Source: Roseibacterium beibuensis
Lineage (GTDB): Bacteria; Pseudomonadota; Alphaproteobacteria; Rhodobacterales; Rhodobacteraceae
DNA length: 64,000 nt
Assembly (NCBI RefSeq): GCF_039542305.1
Contig: NZ_BAABHW010000004.1
Span: forward strand, 1 to 64,000
Direction of reading: 5' to 3'
Made by a program: the position numbers and the translations under genes
Notes under the pieces: model-generated
Databases searched by the model: none
Seen by the model: only the letters and a program-made list of their open reading frames with translations
Told to the model about the DNA's origin: nothing
Shown: positions 35,392-44,105 of the stretch, piece by piece
Layout of the letters: each line of letters begins with the position of its first letter
Numbering within the stretch: the first letter of the stretch is position 1

Positions 35392-35985
35392 ATGCGCCCC
35401 CTTCTCGCCCTCCTGATGACCCTGCCCGCCCCGGCCCTTGCCGATGACTGCGCCGCGCGGCTGTCTGACCTGCTGGCCACCAGCCTCACCGCCGACGGCC
35501 CCTATATCGCCGAGAACGTGAACATGGTCGCGGGGATGCGGCAGGTCTATCGCCAGCATTTCGTCTCGGACACGCATTTCCTCGTGCAACAACTGGAGCC
35601 CGCGGGCATGCCCGACACGCTGCATTACAACGGCGGGGCCTGGACCTCGGACGGCGCGGGCGGCTGGACGCTCGCCTGGCAGATGCCGCCCGAGGACGCC
35701 GCCGCCGGCATGGTCGCGCAGCGCGAGGCGATGGCTGGCGCCGTCGAAAGCGCCACTTGCGCCACGGAAACCCTCGACGGCCGCGCGATGGAGCGCATCA
35801 CCGGCCTGCTCGGCGAAACCCCGACATTCGGGCCAAGCCTCGCCGTCTCCTACCGCGTCGATGCGACGACCGGACAGGTCACGCAGCTGACCTATGACTA
35901 CACGCTGAACGGGATGGAGATGCACGCCGAGTACGAGATCTCTCCCGCCCCCGGCCTCGATCTGCCCCTGCCGCCGTCGAACTGA
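35392..35985 (+). CDS. Periplasmic protein of unknown function
   Basis: The 197-residue protein starts at ATG 35392. A short signal peptide (MRPLLALLMTLPAPALA) is followed by a mature part containing two cysteines (ADDCAARL and SATCATETL) that may form a disulfide. No domain is recognised. Strands such as AVSYRVDATTGQVTQLTYDYTLNG near the C-terminus suggest a beta-rich fold. It stands alone between the repeat region and the rhodanese gene. Confidence 0.6.
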   Translation: MRPLLALLMTLPAPALADDCAARLSDLLATSLTADGPYIAENVNMVAGMRQVYRQHFVSDTHFLVQQLEPAGMPDTLHYNGGAWTSDGAGGWTLAWQMPPEDAAAGMVAQREAMAGAVESATCATETLDGRAMERITGLLGETPTFGPSLAVSYRVDATTGQVTQLTYDYTLNGMEMHAEYEISPAPGLDLPLPPSN

Positions 35986-36067
35986 CATGGCCGTCGATGC
36001 AGGATTTCGAGACCACCCATTCCCACCTCTACCCCGGCGCGCGCGGAACTCGCCCTAGGACGGGCCG

Positions 36068-36313
36068 GTGACGGTGGTCTTTGCGGACGGCACCCGCGCC
36101 GCGGCGAACCTCAGCGGCACGCGGCTTTCGGTGGCCCCGCATCGCACGGGCAAGGGCACCGCGATCCCCGCCAAGACCTGGCGGGTGAGCTTCGACGCGC
36201 CCATGCCGGACGGGCGCGTCGCCTTTCGTGTGGCTGGCCGGCTGGCTCAGGACGCGCCGCCGGGCATGACGGTCAGACCCAGCATGTTCCAGTTCTGCAT
36301 GCCGCCGCGATAG
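36068..36313 (+). CDS. Possible small hypothetical gene
   Basis: An 81-residue frame from GTG 36068 with AGGACGGG upstream. The first 60 residues (TVVFADGTRAAANLSGTRLSVAPHRTGKGTAIPAKTW) look coding, with high GC3. The last 22 codons overlap the opposing rhodanese gene. A neighbouring frame beginning at 35998 also looks coding for about 20 residues, so a frameshifted longer gene is possible. Confidence 0.35.
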   Translation: MTVVFADGTRAAANLSGTRLSVAPHRTGKGTAIPAKTWRVSFDAPMPDGRVAFRVAGRLAQDAPPGMTVRPSMFQFCMPPR

Positions 36314-36846
36314 TAGTAGAGGTTCTCCGCCGGGAAGCCCGCCTCGATCATCCGGCGCGCGGCCGTGGGCGACTGCCCGCACCACGGGCCGTTGCAGAAC
36401 AGCACGACGTTGGGCAAGTCGCCCTCGCAGATCCAGCCGTCGAAATCGACCTCGCAGCCGAGGTCGCCCAGCCGGTCCGCGGCCTCGGTATAGGGAACCG
36501 AGATCGCCCCGGGGATCGTGCCCTCCTCGTATTGCGGGCGAATGCGCCCGTCGACGAGGATCGCGTCGCCCGATTGCAGGAACTCCAGCACCTCAAGCTC
36601 GCCCACCGGTGTCACGCCCGGCGCGGGCACCATCGGCTGGATGCAGAAATTCGGACAGGGGCGCGAGGTCTGCTGCCAGAACGCGCCAACCGTGGCCGAG
36701 GTGTCCTGGTTGCGCATGATCTCGACCGGGCCATTGGCCGTCTCGACCGTGACGCTCATCATGTCCGGCGTGATGCCGACCTCGTCCTGTGCCAGCGCGG
36801 GCGCGGCAAAGGCCAGCGCGCACAGGGTCATCAATGCCTTACGCAT
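36247..36846 (-). CDS. Periplasmic rhodanese-domain protein
   Basis: The 199-residue protein starts at ATG 36846. A signal peptide (MRKALMTLCALAFAAPALA) is followed by a rhodanese fold: LQSGDAILVDGRIRPQYEEGTIPGAISVPY, then the active loop VLFCNGPWCGQSP with two cysteines, and NLYYYRGGMQNWNMLGL at the end. The first Cys (LFC) is in the catalytic position. An additional CPNFCIQP in the N-terminal part may form a disulfide. A role in periplasmic sulfur transfer or in the PQQ-associated rhodanese group is possible. The substrate is unknown. Confidence 0.85.
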   Translation of the reverse strand: MRKALMTLCALAFAAPALAQDEVGITPDMMSVTVETANGPVEIMRNQDTSATVGAFWQQTSRPCPNFCIQPMVPAPGVTPVGELEVLEFLQSGDAILVDGRIRPQYEEGTIPGAISVPYTEAADRLGDLGCEVDFDGWICEGDLPNVVLFCNGPWCGQSPTAARRMIEAGFPAENLYYYRGGMQNWNMLGLTVMPGGAS

Positions 36847-36992
36847 ATCGGGGATCCTCCCTTCAAGTGTCGCTCTCTCCCACGAACACCCTAGGCATTC
36901 TCGCGCCGGACTCCAAGTGACCTGCCGACGGGGACCTGCGGCGCAAATGCGCATTGCGACTGGCGAAAAATCGGATCAAAACCCTGCGCATC

Positions 36993-37068
<76 letters not shown>

Positions 37069-37100
37069 TCCCACAAGAAAAACGGGTCCACACCGCGCGG

Positions 37101-38180
37101 TTACACCGCGACGAGGTGGTTGTCCCAGGCCCACCGGGTATGCGCCTCGGCCAAGGGCCGATCGTTCGACAGGCGCGTCAGGACCCCGGTGCCGGTCGAG
37201 GCGAAGAAGCCCCCCGCCGGGTCGGGACCGACGCCGCAGACATCCTCCAACGCGACCGCGCCGAGGTATGCGCCGCTGTCGCGGTCGAAGCGTTGCAAAA
37301 GCCCGCCGCGCGGCGAGGTGATGGCCAGGTCCCGCCCGTCCCCCGAGACCGAGACGCTGCCCGCGTAGTGTCGCATCTGGCGGTGGGCATCCTCGGGCGC
37401 GGACAACAGGCGCGGGGCCTGCCCCTGCTCGTGGGTGAAGAGAAGCGGCGGGTGCTCCCCCTCGCTGCCTTGCCATTGCATCGCGGCGGCCACCATCCCT
37501 GACGGCGTCATCGCGAGATGCCGGATGGAGTTCTGGCGCAGCGCGACGTCCAGTTCCACCACCTCGACCGGGCCGCTTTCGGGATCGGCATAGGCGAGGT
37601 TCGCGCGCATGGTCGGTGCGTTCAGCTGCACACGCCCCGTGTCGGGATGCGTGGCGATACCGCCATTGGCGATGACCAGCCGCTCGGAGCCGGGCAGGCG
37701 CATCACGTCATGGGGCCCGACCCCGCCCGAGGGGAACGCGCCCACGCGCCGATACCCCGCGGCCACGTCCCAGACCCCGATCACCCCGTCCAGCGTGTCG
37801 AGGTCGTTTTCCGGCGTGAACAGCAGGTCGCCGCCCATGGAAAACGCGCCGTGCCCGTAGAAATGGCGATTTTCCGGCGTTTCAAGCCGGGCGATCACCG
37901 CCCCTTCGCGGCAATCGATCACCAGCGCGAAATTGCCCGGACGGCGGGCAAAGGCCACCGCCTCGGGCCGTTCGGGATGGGCGGCGGCGGCATGGCCCCG
38001 GTCGGGCATCGGCAGGTCGAACAGGACCTCGCCCGCCCCGGTCAGACCGCAGAGGCGATAGCTGCCATCGGGGGCGCGTGCCGCGCTCAGGAAATCGGGG
38101 CTGCCTGCGTCGGCCCAGCCGGGGCGCGGGCAGGCGGCGATGGCCGCAAGGCTTGCAAGGAATCCGCGTCGTGTCGTCAT
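37101..38180 (-). CDS. DUF1513 domain-containing protein, Tat-exported
   Basis: The 359-residue protein starts at ATG 38180. MTTRRGFLASLAAIAACP is a twin-arginine signal. The rest has the WD40/beta-propeller look of DUF1513 (SAARAPDGSYRLCGL, GHGAFSMGGDLLFTPENDLDTLDGVIGVWD, HDVMRLPGSERLVIANGGI, YAGSVSVSGDGRDLAITSPRGG). DUF1513 proteins are regularly encoded with imelysin and di-heme oxidoreductase genes in iron-acquisition loci. It is the last gene of the six-gene operon, 4 bp after the second imelysin. The exact function is unknown. Confidence 0.85.
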   Translation of the reverse strand: MTTRRGFLASLAAIAACPRPGWADAGSPDFLSAARAPDGSYRLCGLTGAGEVLFDLPMPDRGHAAAAHPERPEAVAFARRPGNFALVIDCREGAVIARLETPENRHFYGHGAFSMGGDLLFTPENDLDTLDGVIGVWDVAAGYRRVGAFPSGGVGPHDVMRLPGSERLVIANGGIATHPDTGRVQLNAPTMRANLAYADPESGPVEVVELDVALRQNSIRHLAMTPSGMVAAAMQWQGSEGEHPPLLFTHEQGQAPRLLSAPEDAHRQMRHYAGSVSVSGDGRDLAITSPRGGLLQRFDRDSGAYLGAVALEDVCGVGPDPAGGFFASTGTGVLTRLSNDRPLAEAHTRWAWDNHLVAV

Positions 38181-38184
38181 GGTC

Positions 38185-39204
38185 TCAATCCCCGTCCAGC
38201 GAGTTGAACCCGGCCGCCACGCCAAGCTCCGGCCCAAGTCGCTCTTGCACAAGATCACGGAACTCGCGCACGCGCTGTTGCAAGGCCTCGACCCGGATAC
38301 GCCCTTGCGGCTCACCCACCCCGGCAAAGACCGGGTCATCCATCCGCGCCGCCCGCTCCAGCGCGATCTCGACCGCTTGGGCCAGATCGGCTTGCAACCC
38401 GCTGTCGCGCTGCGCCAACAGATGCGCCAACTGCCCAAGGCTTTCGACCGACAGCGCGACATGGCGCAGCGACCGGCCCGAGCGGCGCGCCTCGGCCCGT
38501 TCCGGACGCGGGGTGTCGTAGCTGCCCAAGGGGCGGCCAAGACGCAGATCGGCGGTGAAATCCAACCCTTGGTTCAGCGAGGAAAAGAACAGGCGCAGCG
38601 CCTCTTCCGGGCTTTGGAAGCGGTCATTTGCGCCCGCCTCGCGCATCAGCCCGGCAAAGCGCGTCTCCCAATCGTCGCGGATCGCCCCGGCGGTCGCCGC
38701 GATATCGTGCGTGATCGCCTGCACCAGCGCGCAACGATAGGCGTCGTCACCCATGGTCGAGATCGCCTCGTCATACAGCAGGAACTCCAACGCGAAGAAC
38801 CCGCGCGCGGCGATCGAGACGGTGGCGAAGCCGTCCGCCGTTTCGATCACCGGGTCGGCGTCCTCGATCAGGGCGGACAGGCTGCGCGGCGTCACGCCCC
38901 GGCTATCGGGCCAGAAGGCCAGTGCGAACAGGCGGTTCTCTTCCTCGGCGGGACCGAAGGTCAGGTGGCTGACGCGTATCCAGGCGTCGAAGGCCTCGCC
39001 ATAGGCCGTGCGCAAGGCCGCGTCACCCGGCGCGCAATGGGCCTCGGCCACCGTGGCAAGCTCGCCCGTCTCTTCGACCAATGCGGCATAGCCCGGCAGG
39101 ACGTGCTGGCTCAGCACGTCCTCGACCAGTTCGGGCGCGGTCTGCGCCGACAGTGGCAGGGGCAGGGGCAGGATCAGGGCAAGGGCGAAAAGAAGCTGTC
39201 GCAT
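38185..39204 (-). CDS. Imelysin family protein (second copy)
   Basis: The 339-residue protein has a signal peptide (MRQLLFALALILPLPLPLSA). The imelysin fold is recognised by the N-terminal HVLPGYAALVE, AWIRVSHLTFGPAEEENRLFALAFWPDS and the central ARGFFALEFLLYD. In classical imelysins the last block is GxHxxE. Here His is replaced by Phe, so the putative metal site is altered, as in the IrpA-like subgroup that accompanies DUF1513. It starts directly after the di-heme oxidoreductase stop. It is thought to act in periplasmic iron uptake. Confidence 0.85.
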   Translation of the reverse strand: MRQLLFALALILPLPLPLSAQTAPELVEDVLSQHVLPGYAALVEETGELATVAEAHCAPGDAALRTAYGEAFDAWIRVSHLTFGPAEEENRLFALAFWPDSRGVTPRSLSALIEDADPVIETADGFATVSIAARGFFALEFLLYDEAISTMGDDAYRCALVQAITHDIAATAGAIRDDWETRFAGLMREAGANDRFQSPEEALRLFFSSLNQGLDFTADLRLGRPLGSYDTPRPERAEARRSGRSLRHVALSVESLGQLAHLLAQRDSGLQADLAQAVEIALERAARMDDPVFAGVGEPQGRIRVEALQQRVREFRDLVQERLGPELGVAAGFNSLDGD

Positions 39205-40809
39205 TCACAGGCTCTCCAGAAACTCGATCAGGGCGGCGCGGTCTTGGGGCGGCATGTCGATGACGGCGTCGCGGGCGGCCTCGGCCTCTCCGCCATGCCA
39301 GAGCACCGCCTCGAGCAGGGACCGCGCCCGCCCGTCATGCAAAAAATTCGTGTGGCCCGAGACCGTTTCCGTCAGGCCAATTCCCCAAAGCGGCGCGGTG
39401 CGCCATTCCCGGCCGTTTGCGCGGCCCTCGGGGCGGTTATCGGCCAGCCCCTCGCCCATGTCATGCAGCAACAGGTCGGAATAGGGCCAGATCAGTTGGA
39501 AACTGGCCGGGTTCTGGCCCGCCAGCCGGTGCGTGACGTAAGAGGGCCGATGGCAAGAGGCGCAGCCAATCTGATAGAAGATTTCGCGCCCGCGCAGCAC
39601 CCCGGGGTCATCCACGTCGCGCCGGGACGGCACGGCCAGGGACCGGGAATAGAAGGTCACGAGGTCGATCCCCACCGCGTCGATCTCGAAGCCCGATTGC
39701 GCGGCATCGCCGCCATGAACCGCGCCGATGCAGCTGTCCTGACGCGCGGTGCAATCGCCGTAACCCGCCGGGAACAGCGGGCTGGAAATCCCGATATCAT
39801 GGGCGAAGGCGTCCGAGACCTGTTCACGGATCGTCGCGATCCCGGCCTTGTGGCCAAAGCGGCCCAGCATCGGCTGGTCGAATTCCGCCGACCAGACGAC
39901 CTGCGCGCGGCCCGAGATGCCGTCGCCGTCACCGTCCTCGGGGTCGGCCCAGGCCAGGATGTCCTGCGCGGGGATTGCCTCCAACAGGCCAAGGCCGATC
40001 ATCTGCGGCGCGATGCGCGGGCTGAGCACCGCGTCAGGATGCAGCGGGCCATAGCCAAGGTCGGCGGCGCTGTAGGTCGGGCGGCGCAGCGTGGCGCTCT
40101 CCCCGCCCGACAGGGGCAGCTCGATCTCTTCGTAGCTGACCTCCAGCCGGTATTCCGCCGGGTGCCCGACAAGGCTGAACTCCTGCAACTGGCGGCCATA
40201 GGTCGGGTCCGGCGCGGTCGGATGCGTGCCCGCGATATAGCGGTCCAACTCGGCAAGCGCCGCTGCGCCGGTCGGAACGGCCACCTCCAGCACCATCGAC
40301 ACGGCGCTGTCACCCGCCCCCTCGGGCGGGTGCCCGCGCCCGTCATTCGGGTGGCAGCGCTGGCACGACCGGGCGTTATATAGCGGTCCCAACCCGTCCG
40401 ACGCGATGGTCGAGGCCGGAGGCGAGACCCAAAGCCGCCCGAACAGCGCATCGCCCGAGTGGAAATCCAGCCCCTGCCCTTCCGTCAGGTTCGCCGCCGG
40501 TTGTGAGAAATCGTCCGGTCCGCCGCGCGCGGCGACCGTCCCTGCCCCGCCTGCATTCGCCTCGAAGGGCCACGCGGCGCTGAAATCCTCGGGCCATGCG
40601 GTGACGGCGGCAATGCGCGCGGCCTCGGCGTCGGTCCGTGGGATCACGTCGAGATGCGGATCGCCCAGTGCCAACCATGGCGCCGCCCCGTCGCGGGCGC
40701 CCCCCTGATCTGCGGGCAGGTTTGTCGGGAAAAGGCCGGCCGCGCCCAGCACGGCCAGCAGCAAGGCGTTACTCGGCTTCGTCCATGCGCCACGCGTTGA
40801 GATGGGCAT
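39205..40809 (-). CDS. Di-heme oxidoreductase (DUF1111, 'thiol oxidoreductase' type)
   Basis: The 534-residue protein starts at ATG 40809, overlapping the bacterioferritin gene by 41 bp; the start is chosen because it gives a signal-like N-terminus, NALLLAVLGAAGLFP. Two c-type heme sites are present, CQRCHPNDGRGH (about residue 144) and CASCHRPSY (about 420), together with the DHOR signature VSPPASTIASDGLGPLYNARSC. It is a periplasmic cytochrome of the MauG-like superfamily. In imelysin operons it probably changes the redox state of iron before uptake. Heme iron use and iron transport are thus in one transcript. Confidence 0.85.
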   Translation of the reverse strand: MPISTRGAWTKPSNALLLAVLGAAGLFPTNLPADQGGARDGAAPWLALGDPHLDVIPRTDAEAARIAAVTAWPEDFSAAWPFEANAGGAGTVAARGGPDDFSQPAANLTEGQGLDFHSGDALFGRLWVSPPASTIASDGLGPLYNARSCQRCHPNDGRGHPPEGAGDSAVSMVLEVAVPTGAAALAELDRYIAGTHPTAPDPTYGRQLQEFSLVGHPAEYRLEVSYEEIELPLSGGESATLRRPTYSAADLGYGPLHPDAVLSPRIAPQMIGLGLLEAIPAQDILAWADPEDGDGDGISGRAQVVWSAEFDQPMLGRFGHKAGIATIREQVSDAFAHDIGISSPLFPAGYGDCTARQDSCIGAVHGGDAAQSGFEIDAVGIDLVTFYSRSLAVPSRRDVDDPGVLRGREIFYQIGCASCHRPSYVTHRLAGQNPASFQLIWPYSDLLLHDMGEGLADNRPEGRANGREWRTAPLWGIGLTETVSGHTNFLHDGRARSLLEAVLWHGGEAEAARDAVIDMPPQDRAALIEFLESL

Positions 40810-41254
40810 AATTCTCGGCACCGATCTTGTCATGCAGGTCGATCTGCGTTTCGAGGAAGTCGATATGGCCCTCTTCATCGGCCAGCAATTCCTCGAACAG
40901 TTGCTTGGAGACCCAGTCGCCCACCGAGGCGCAATATTCGCGGGCTTCCTTGTAGAGCGCGCGGGCCTCGTGTTCGGCGGCAAGGTCGCATTCCAGCGTT
41001 TCCTTCGGCGTCTGCCCGATGCGCAGGGCGTCGAGCTTTTGCAGGTTCGGGTGGCCTTCAAGGAAGATTATCCGCTCCATGATCTTGTCGGCGTGGTTCA
41101 TCTCTTCGATCGACTCTTCGCGGCTTTTCTTCGCCATGTGGCCGAGGCCCCAATCCTCCTGCAGCTTGTAGTGCAGCCAGTACTGGCTGATCGCCGTCAG
41201 CTCGCTGCGGAGGGCGCGGTTCAGATAGTCGATGACCTTGCTGTCGCCTTGCAT
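40769..41254 (-). CDS. bfr: Bacterioferritin
   Basis: The 161-residue protein has full family length. The ferroxidase centre is complete: Glu 18 (ALRSELTAI), Glu 51 and His 54 (EEMNHAD), Glu 94 (AAEHEARAL region) and Glu 127/His 130 (ADEEGHIDFLE). Met 52 in EEMNHAD is the axial ligand for the heme at the subunit interface, so this is a heme-binding bacterioferritin. It stores iron in a 24-meric shell. It overlaps the ferredoxin gene upstream and the oxidoreductase gene downstream, showing tight coupling in the iron operon. Confidence 0.96.
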   Translation of the reverse strand: MQGDSKVIDYLNRALRSELTAISQYWLHYKLQEDWGLGHMAKKSREESIEEMNHADKIMERIIFLEGHPNLQKLDALRIGQTPKETLECDLAAEHEARALYKEAREYCASVGDWVSKQLFEELLADEEGHIDFLETQIDLHDKIGAENYAHLNAWRMDEAE

Positions 41255-41520
41255 GGGATCTCTTCCTTTGTAGCGGTGGGTTGGTTCGATCCGGCATTAG
41301 AACGGCGCAAACCGCGTAGTTCGGCCGGGACGCTCAGGTTATCGTTTTTGCGCATCGTGTCGAGGAAGAGGGACATGCACCCCCCGCAATCCGGCGACTT
41401 GCCAAGCGCGTGATACACCTTCCCCGGCGTGATGATTGTCGCCGGGTCAGAGGCGCGCATCCAGTCGATGGCAGCATGGATCTCGTGGTCGGTGATGTTG
41501 GTGCAGTGGCAAACGATCAT
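41221..41520 (-). CDS. bfd: Bacterioferritin-associated ferredoxin-like protein
   Basis: The 99-residue BFD-type [2Fe-2S] protein has cysteines MIVCHC (4 and 6) and PDCGGC (about 45 and 48). This is the CxC-N-CxxC arrangement of the fer2_BFD fold, with a slightly longer spacer than usual. Bfd delivers electrons to bacterioferritin to release stored iron. The C-terminal 40 residues extend beyond the family core. Its 3' end overlaps bfr by 34 bp. Confidence 0.88.
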   Translation of the reverse strand: MIVCHCTNITDHEIHAAIDWMRASDPATIITPGKVYHALGKSPDCGGCMSLFLDTMRKNDNLSVPAELRGLRRSNAGSNQPTATKEEIPCKATARSSTI

Positions 41521-41583
41521 GGCCGGTGCTCCAAGCAGGTGTGTGGATTGGACGCGCCGTCCACCGGCGCGCCCCGCTTGCCG

Positions 41584-42849
41584 TTACTGGAAAACGGCGT
41601 TCGGGTTATCGAGGCTGTCGGAGCCTTCGACATCGATGCCATCCAGGCCAAGCGCGGTCACGACGCGTTCGATGGTCTGGGTCTGGGCGATCAGGCCGTT
41701 GACCCCGCCCATGATCAGCGCCTCGCCGCCCTCGCTGCCGCGGGCCAGCATCTGGTCATAGGCAAAGCCCGCTTCGGCCGCCGTCTTGATCGCACCAAGG
41801 GCGCGCACGGCCTCGGCAAGGCGCAGGCGCATCTCTGCGTCGAGGGTTTCATCCTCGGCAGCCACCAGGTCGGCCAGCGACGGGCCGCTGACGACCGTGC
41901 CATCCACGCCGACATACTGGCCGAGATAGACGTTCTGGATGCCGACGCCGTTGTAGTAGTGGTCGTTATGGGTGTTGTCGGCGAAGCAGGAATGCTCCTC
42001 CTCGGGGTCGTTCAGCATCAGGCCGAGGCGCATCCGCTCACCGGCTGTCTCGCCGTAGGACAGGCTCCCCATCCCGGTCAGCATCGCGACAAGGCCCGCA
42101 CTCTCATCCGCCATCAGGGCCGCACGCGCCTCGCCCCCTTCGGCCCATTGCGCGGCCATATATTCAAGGTCCGCGACCAGCAGATCGCTCGCGGCGGCAA
42201 GGTAATCCGCCCGACGGTCACAGTTGCCGTTGGTGCAATCCTCGCCCTGGGCGTAATCGGTCCAGGGGCGGCTGCCTGCGCCCGGCTCGGTGCCGTTCAG
42301 GTCCGATCCCCAAAGCAGGAACTCGATCGCGTGGTACCCGGTCGCGACATTGGCCTCGACGCCATCGGCCTCGTGCAGCGTCTCTTGCAGCAGGGCGGGC
42401 GTGATCTCGGTCGCGTCGATCTCTTGCCCCGACAGGGTGAAGGTCGGGTTGGCCACGACGTTCAGGGCGGCCAGCTGGTTCTCGTCGCTCGGGCCGGCAT
42501 AGGCCTCGGTATAGTCGATCAGGCCCTCGTCCAGCGGCCATGCATTCACGCGGCCTTCCCAGTCATCGACGATTGCGTTGCCGAAGCGAAAAACCTCGGT
42601 CTGCTGGTAGGGCACGCGGGCGGCCAGCCATGCCGAACGCGCCGCGGCCAGCGTCGTCTCGGACGGATCGGCGATCAGCGCCTCGATGGCGGCATCCAGC
42701 ACCTGTGCCGTCGCAAGACTGTCGGCATAGTTCGCCGCGGCGATATCGGCATAGGTGTCCAGCACCTCGGCGGCAGTCTGCGCCTGCAAGGGCAGCGTCA
42801 GGGCAAGCGTGCCGGCAAGGGCGGTGGTCAGGGTAAAGGCTCGGGTCAT
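41584..42849 (-). CDS. Imelysin family protein (IrpA type)
   Basis: The 421-residue protein starts at ATG 42849, behind GAAGGA. It has a signal peptide (MTRAFTLTTALAGTLALTLPLQA). Classical features of iron-regulated imelysin are present: YADIAAANYADSLATA, WLAARVPYQQTEVFRFGN, the metal-site motif GYHAIEFLLWG (GxHxxE) and the HSCFADNTHNDHYYNGVGIQNVY block. It is a periplasmic iron-uptake protein and opens the six-gene operon imelysin, bfd, bfr, di-heme oxidoreductase, imelysin, DUF1513. The promoter region upstream (42,850-43,069) has a TGACTGATTAACTCG stretch, one base from a TGA-N9-TCA iron-responsive pattern. Confidence 0.9.
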   Translation of the reverse strand: MTRAFTLTTALAGTLALTLPLQAQTAAEVLDTYADIAAANYADSLATAQVLDAAIEALIADPSETTLAAARSAWLAARVPYQQTEVFRFGNAIVDDWEGRVNAWPLDEGLIDYTEAYAGPSDENQLAALNVVANPTFTLSGQEIDATEITPALLQETLHEADGVEANVATGYHAIEFLLWGSDLNGTEPGAGSRPWTDYAQGEDCTNGNCDRRADYLAAASDLLVADLEYMAAQWAEGGEARAALMADESAGLVAMLTGMGSLSYGETAGERMRLGLMLNDPEEEHSCFADNTHNDHYYNGVGIQNVYLGQYVGVDGTVVSGPSLADLVAAEDETLDAEMRLRLAEAVRALGAIKTAAEAGFAYDQMLARGSEGGEALIMGGVNGLIAQTQTIERVVTALGLDGIDVEGSDSLDNPNAVFQ

Positions 42850-43069
42850 TGCGCGTGATCCTTCGGGTTCCGTCATTCAGTCAATCGCTTGGCGGGCCCG
42901 GGCCGGGCTGGCTGGCGCAGTGGGAGCGCCGGCATTGCACGACCGGCACAAGAATCGGGTGAAGGGCGCCGAACGCGACCTTCAGCTCCAATTTCTGACT
43001 GATTAACTCGGAATTTTCAATGCCCGATCAAAAAAATCGGGAATTCCTGATGCGCAGGATCGACGCGGC

Positions 43070-43303
43070 TCAGAAATCGAAAATATCGTCGAGGAAGGAC
43101 CAGGGCCGATCCTGGTCGCGCGGCTTGTCTCTCGGCGCCTCGGTCGCGTGCCGGGCTTCTGCCGGACCGGGAGCGGAGCGCTCGATGATCTTGTCCAACT
43201 CGCCCCGATCCAGCCAGACGCCGCGGCAATGCGGGCAATAGTCGATCTCGACCCCCTGCCGCTCGGACATGAGCATGGGCGTTCCATCCACCGGACATTT
43301 CAT
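43070..43303 (-). CDS. TFIIB-type zinc-ribbon protein
   Basis: The 77-residue protein starts at ATG 43303, overlapping the upstream stop (ATGA). The zf-TFIIB fold is evident from MKCPVDGTPM, MSERQGVEIDYCPHCRGVWLDRGELDKII, where the Cys pairs bind zinc. The acidic and aromatic C-terminus ends in WSFLDDIFDF. The family is common in bacteria and of unknown role. The gene forms a coupled pair with the DUF5665-like membrane protein gene. Confidence 0.88.
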   Translation of the reverse strand: MKCPVDGTPMLMSERQGVEIDYCPHCRGVWLDRGELDKIIERSAPGPAEARHATEAPRDKPRDQDRPWSFLDDIFDF

Positions 43304-43641
43304 TCCTGATCCTCCGACATGCCTTCGGTAAGGCCCTCGATCTCGTCGGCGATCTGCACCGCCCAATCTCCGACGATGGGGACAAACTCGATCTGGCTGA
43401 GCGCCCAGATGATTGCGGACAGCAAAACCGATGCGCCGATCACCGTGCCAAGACCCGCCGCCATGCCGATGGCGAAGCGGAAGAAGAGCACCTTGGGCAC
43501 CGACTGGTAGATGCGGAACATCTGGTGTTCCCGCAGCAGCGTCATTTCCTCGCGCAGGGCCCGCACCTCGCCCGCCAGGTCGCCGGGCTCGTCATCACGT
43601 CGCTCGCCGTTCCGCGCAGGCGCGGCTGTATCATCCGTCAT
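43300..43641 (-). CDS. DUF5665-like membrane protein
   Basis: The 113-residue protein has a charged N-terminal half with a short coiled segment (GEVRALREEMTLLREHQMFRIYQS), then one or two membrane helices (PKVLFFRFAIGMAAGLGTVIGASVLLSAIIWALSQI) and the end FVPIVGDWAVQIADEIEG. This arrangement, including the FVPIVGDWI-type end, is that of DUF5665 proteins. It is coupled to the zinc-ribbon gene by ATGA. Function is unknown. Confidence 0.7.
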   Translation of the reverse strand: MTDDTAAPARNGERRDDEPGDLAGEVRALREEMTLLREHQMFRIYQSVPKVLFFRFAIGMAAGLGTVIGASVLLSAIIWALSQIEFVPIVGDWAVQIADEIEGLTEGMSEDQE

Positions 43642-43650
43642 GAAACCCCG

Positions 43651-43977
43651 TCACCCCGCGTCAAAGGTATCGACCACCTCGATCATCACCGGCTCGAAAC
43701 TGCGGCACAGCTCGTTGATGCGGCGGTTGCGCGCCCGCATCTCGTCGCTGCGCAGCATGGCCTGGAAATCCTCGCGCCGGGCCCATTGCGAGTAGTTCAC
43801 CACCCGCGTCTGCGCGTCGTTGACATGCAGGGCTGCGGCGATGAAGCCCGGTTGCTGCGAAATGAACTGATCATAGGCGGCCTGCAGATCCTCGACGAGG
43901 TCGGTGCAGGACCCGGGCGAGGTCTCGAACGTCGTGATGACGGTCTGAAGCTCGGCCCCTTTCTTGATGTTAGGCAA
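43651..43977 (-). CDS. Antibiotic biosynthesis monooxygenase-like (ABM) protein
   Basis: The protein has about 108 residues. TTG 43977 is preferred as start because AGGAGG lies 8 bp upstream. The in-frame GTG at 43983 is only 2 bp from that site. The ABM ferredoxin-like fold is suggested by TVITTFETSPGSCTDLVEDLQAAYDQFISQQPGFIAAALHVNDAQTRVVNYSQWARREDFQAM. Members are small dimeric monooxygenases or heme-degrading enzymes; here the N..W..R set is typical of the quinol monooxygenase branch. No cofactor is required in that branch. Confidence 0.75.
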   Translation of the reverse strand: MPNIKKGAELQTVITTFETSPGSCTDLVEDLQAAYDQFISQQPGFIAAALHVNDAQTRVVNYSQWARREDFQAMLRSDEMRARNRRINELCRSFEPVMIEVVDTFDAG

Positions 43978-44105
43978 TGGCACATCCTCCTGATGCACCA
44001 AGCCTAGCAAGCCCGTGCGCCTGCGCCTAGCGGCTTGCGCAAAATCAGTCGCCGGGCTGGCCCCTGCAAGAGCAGAGGGGCCGGGCGAACGCACCGGCCG
44101 TGGGA

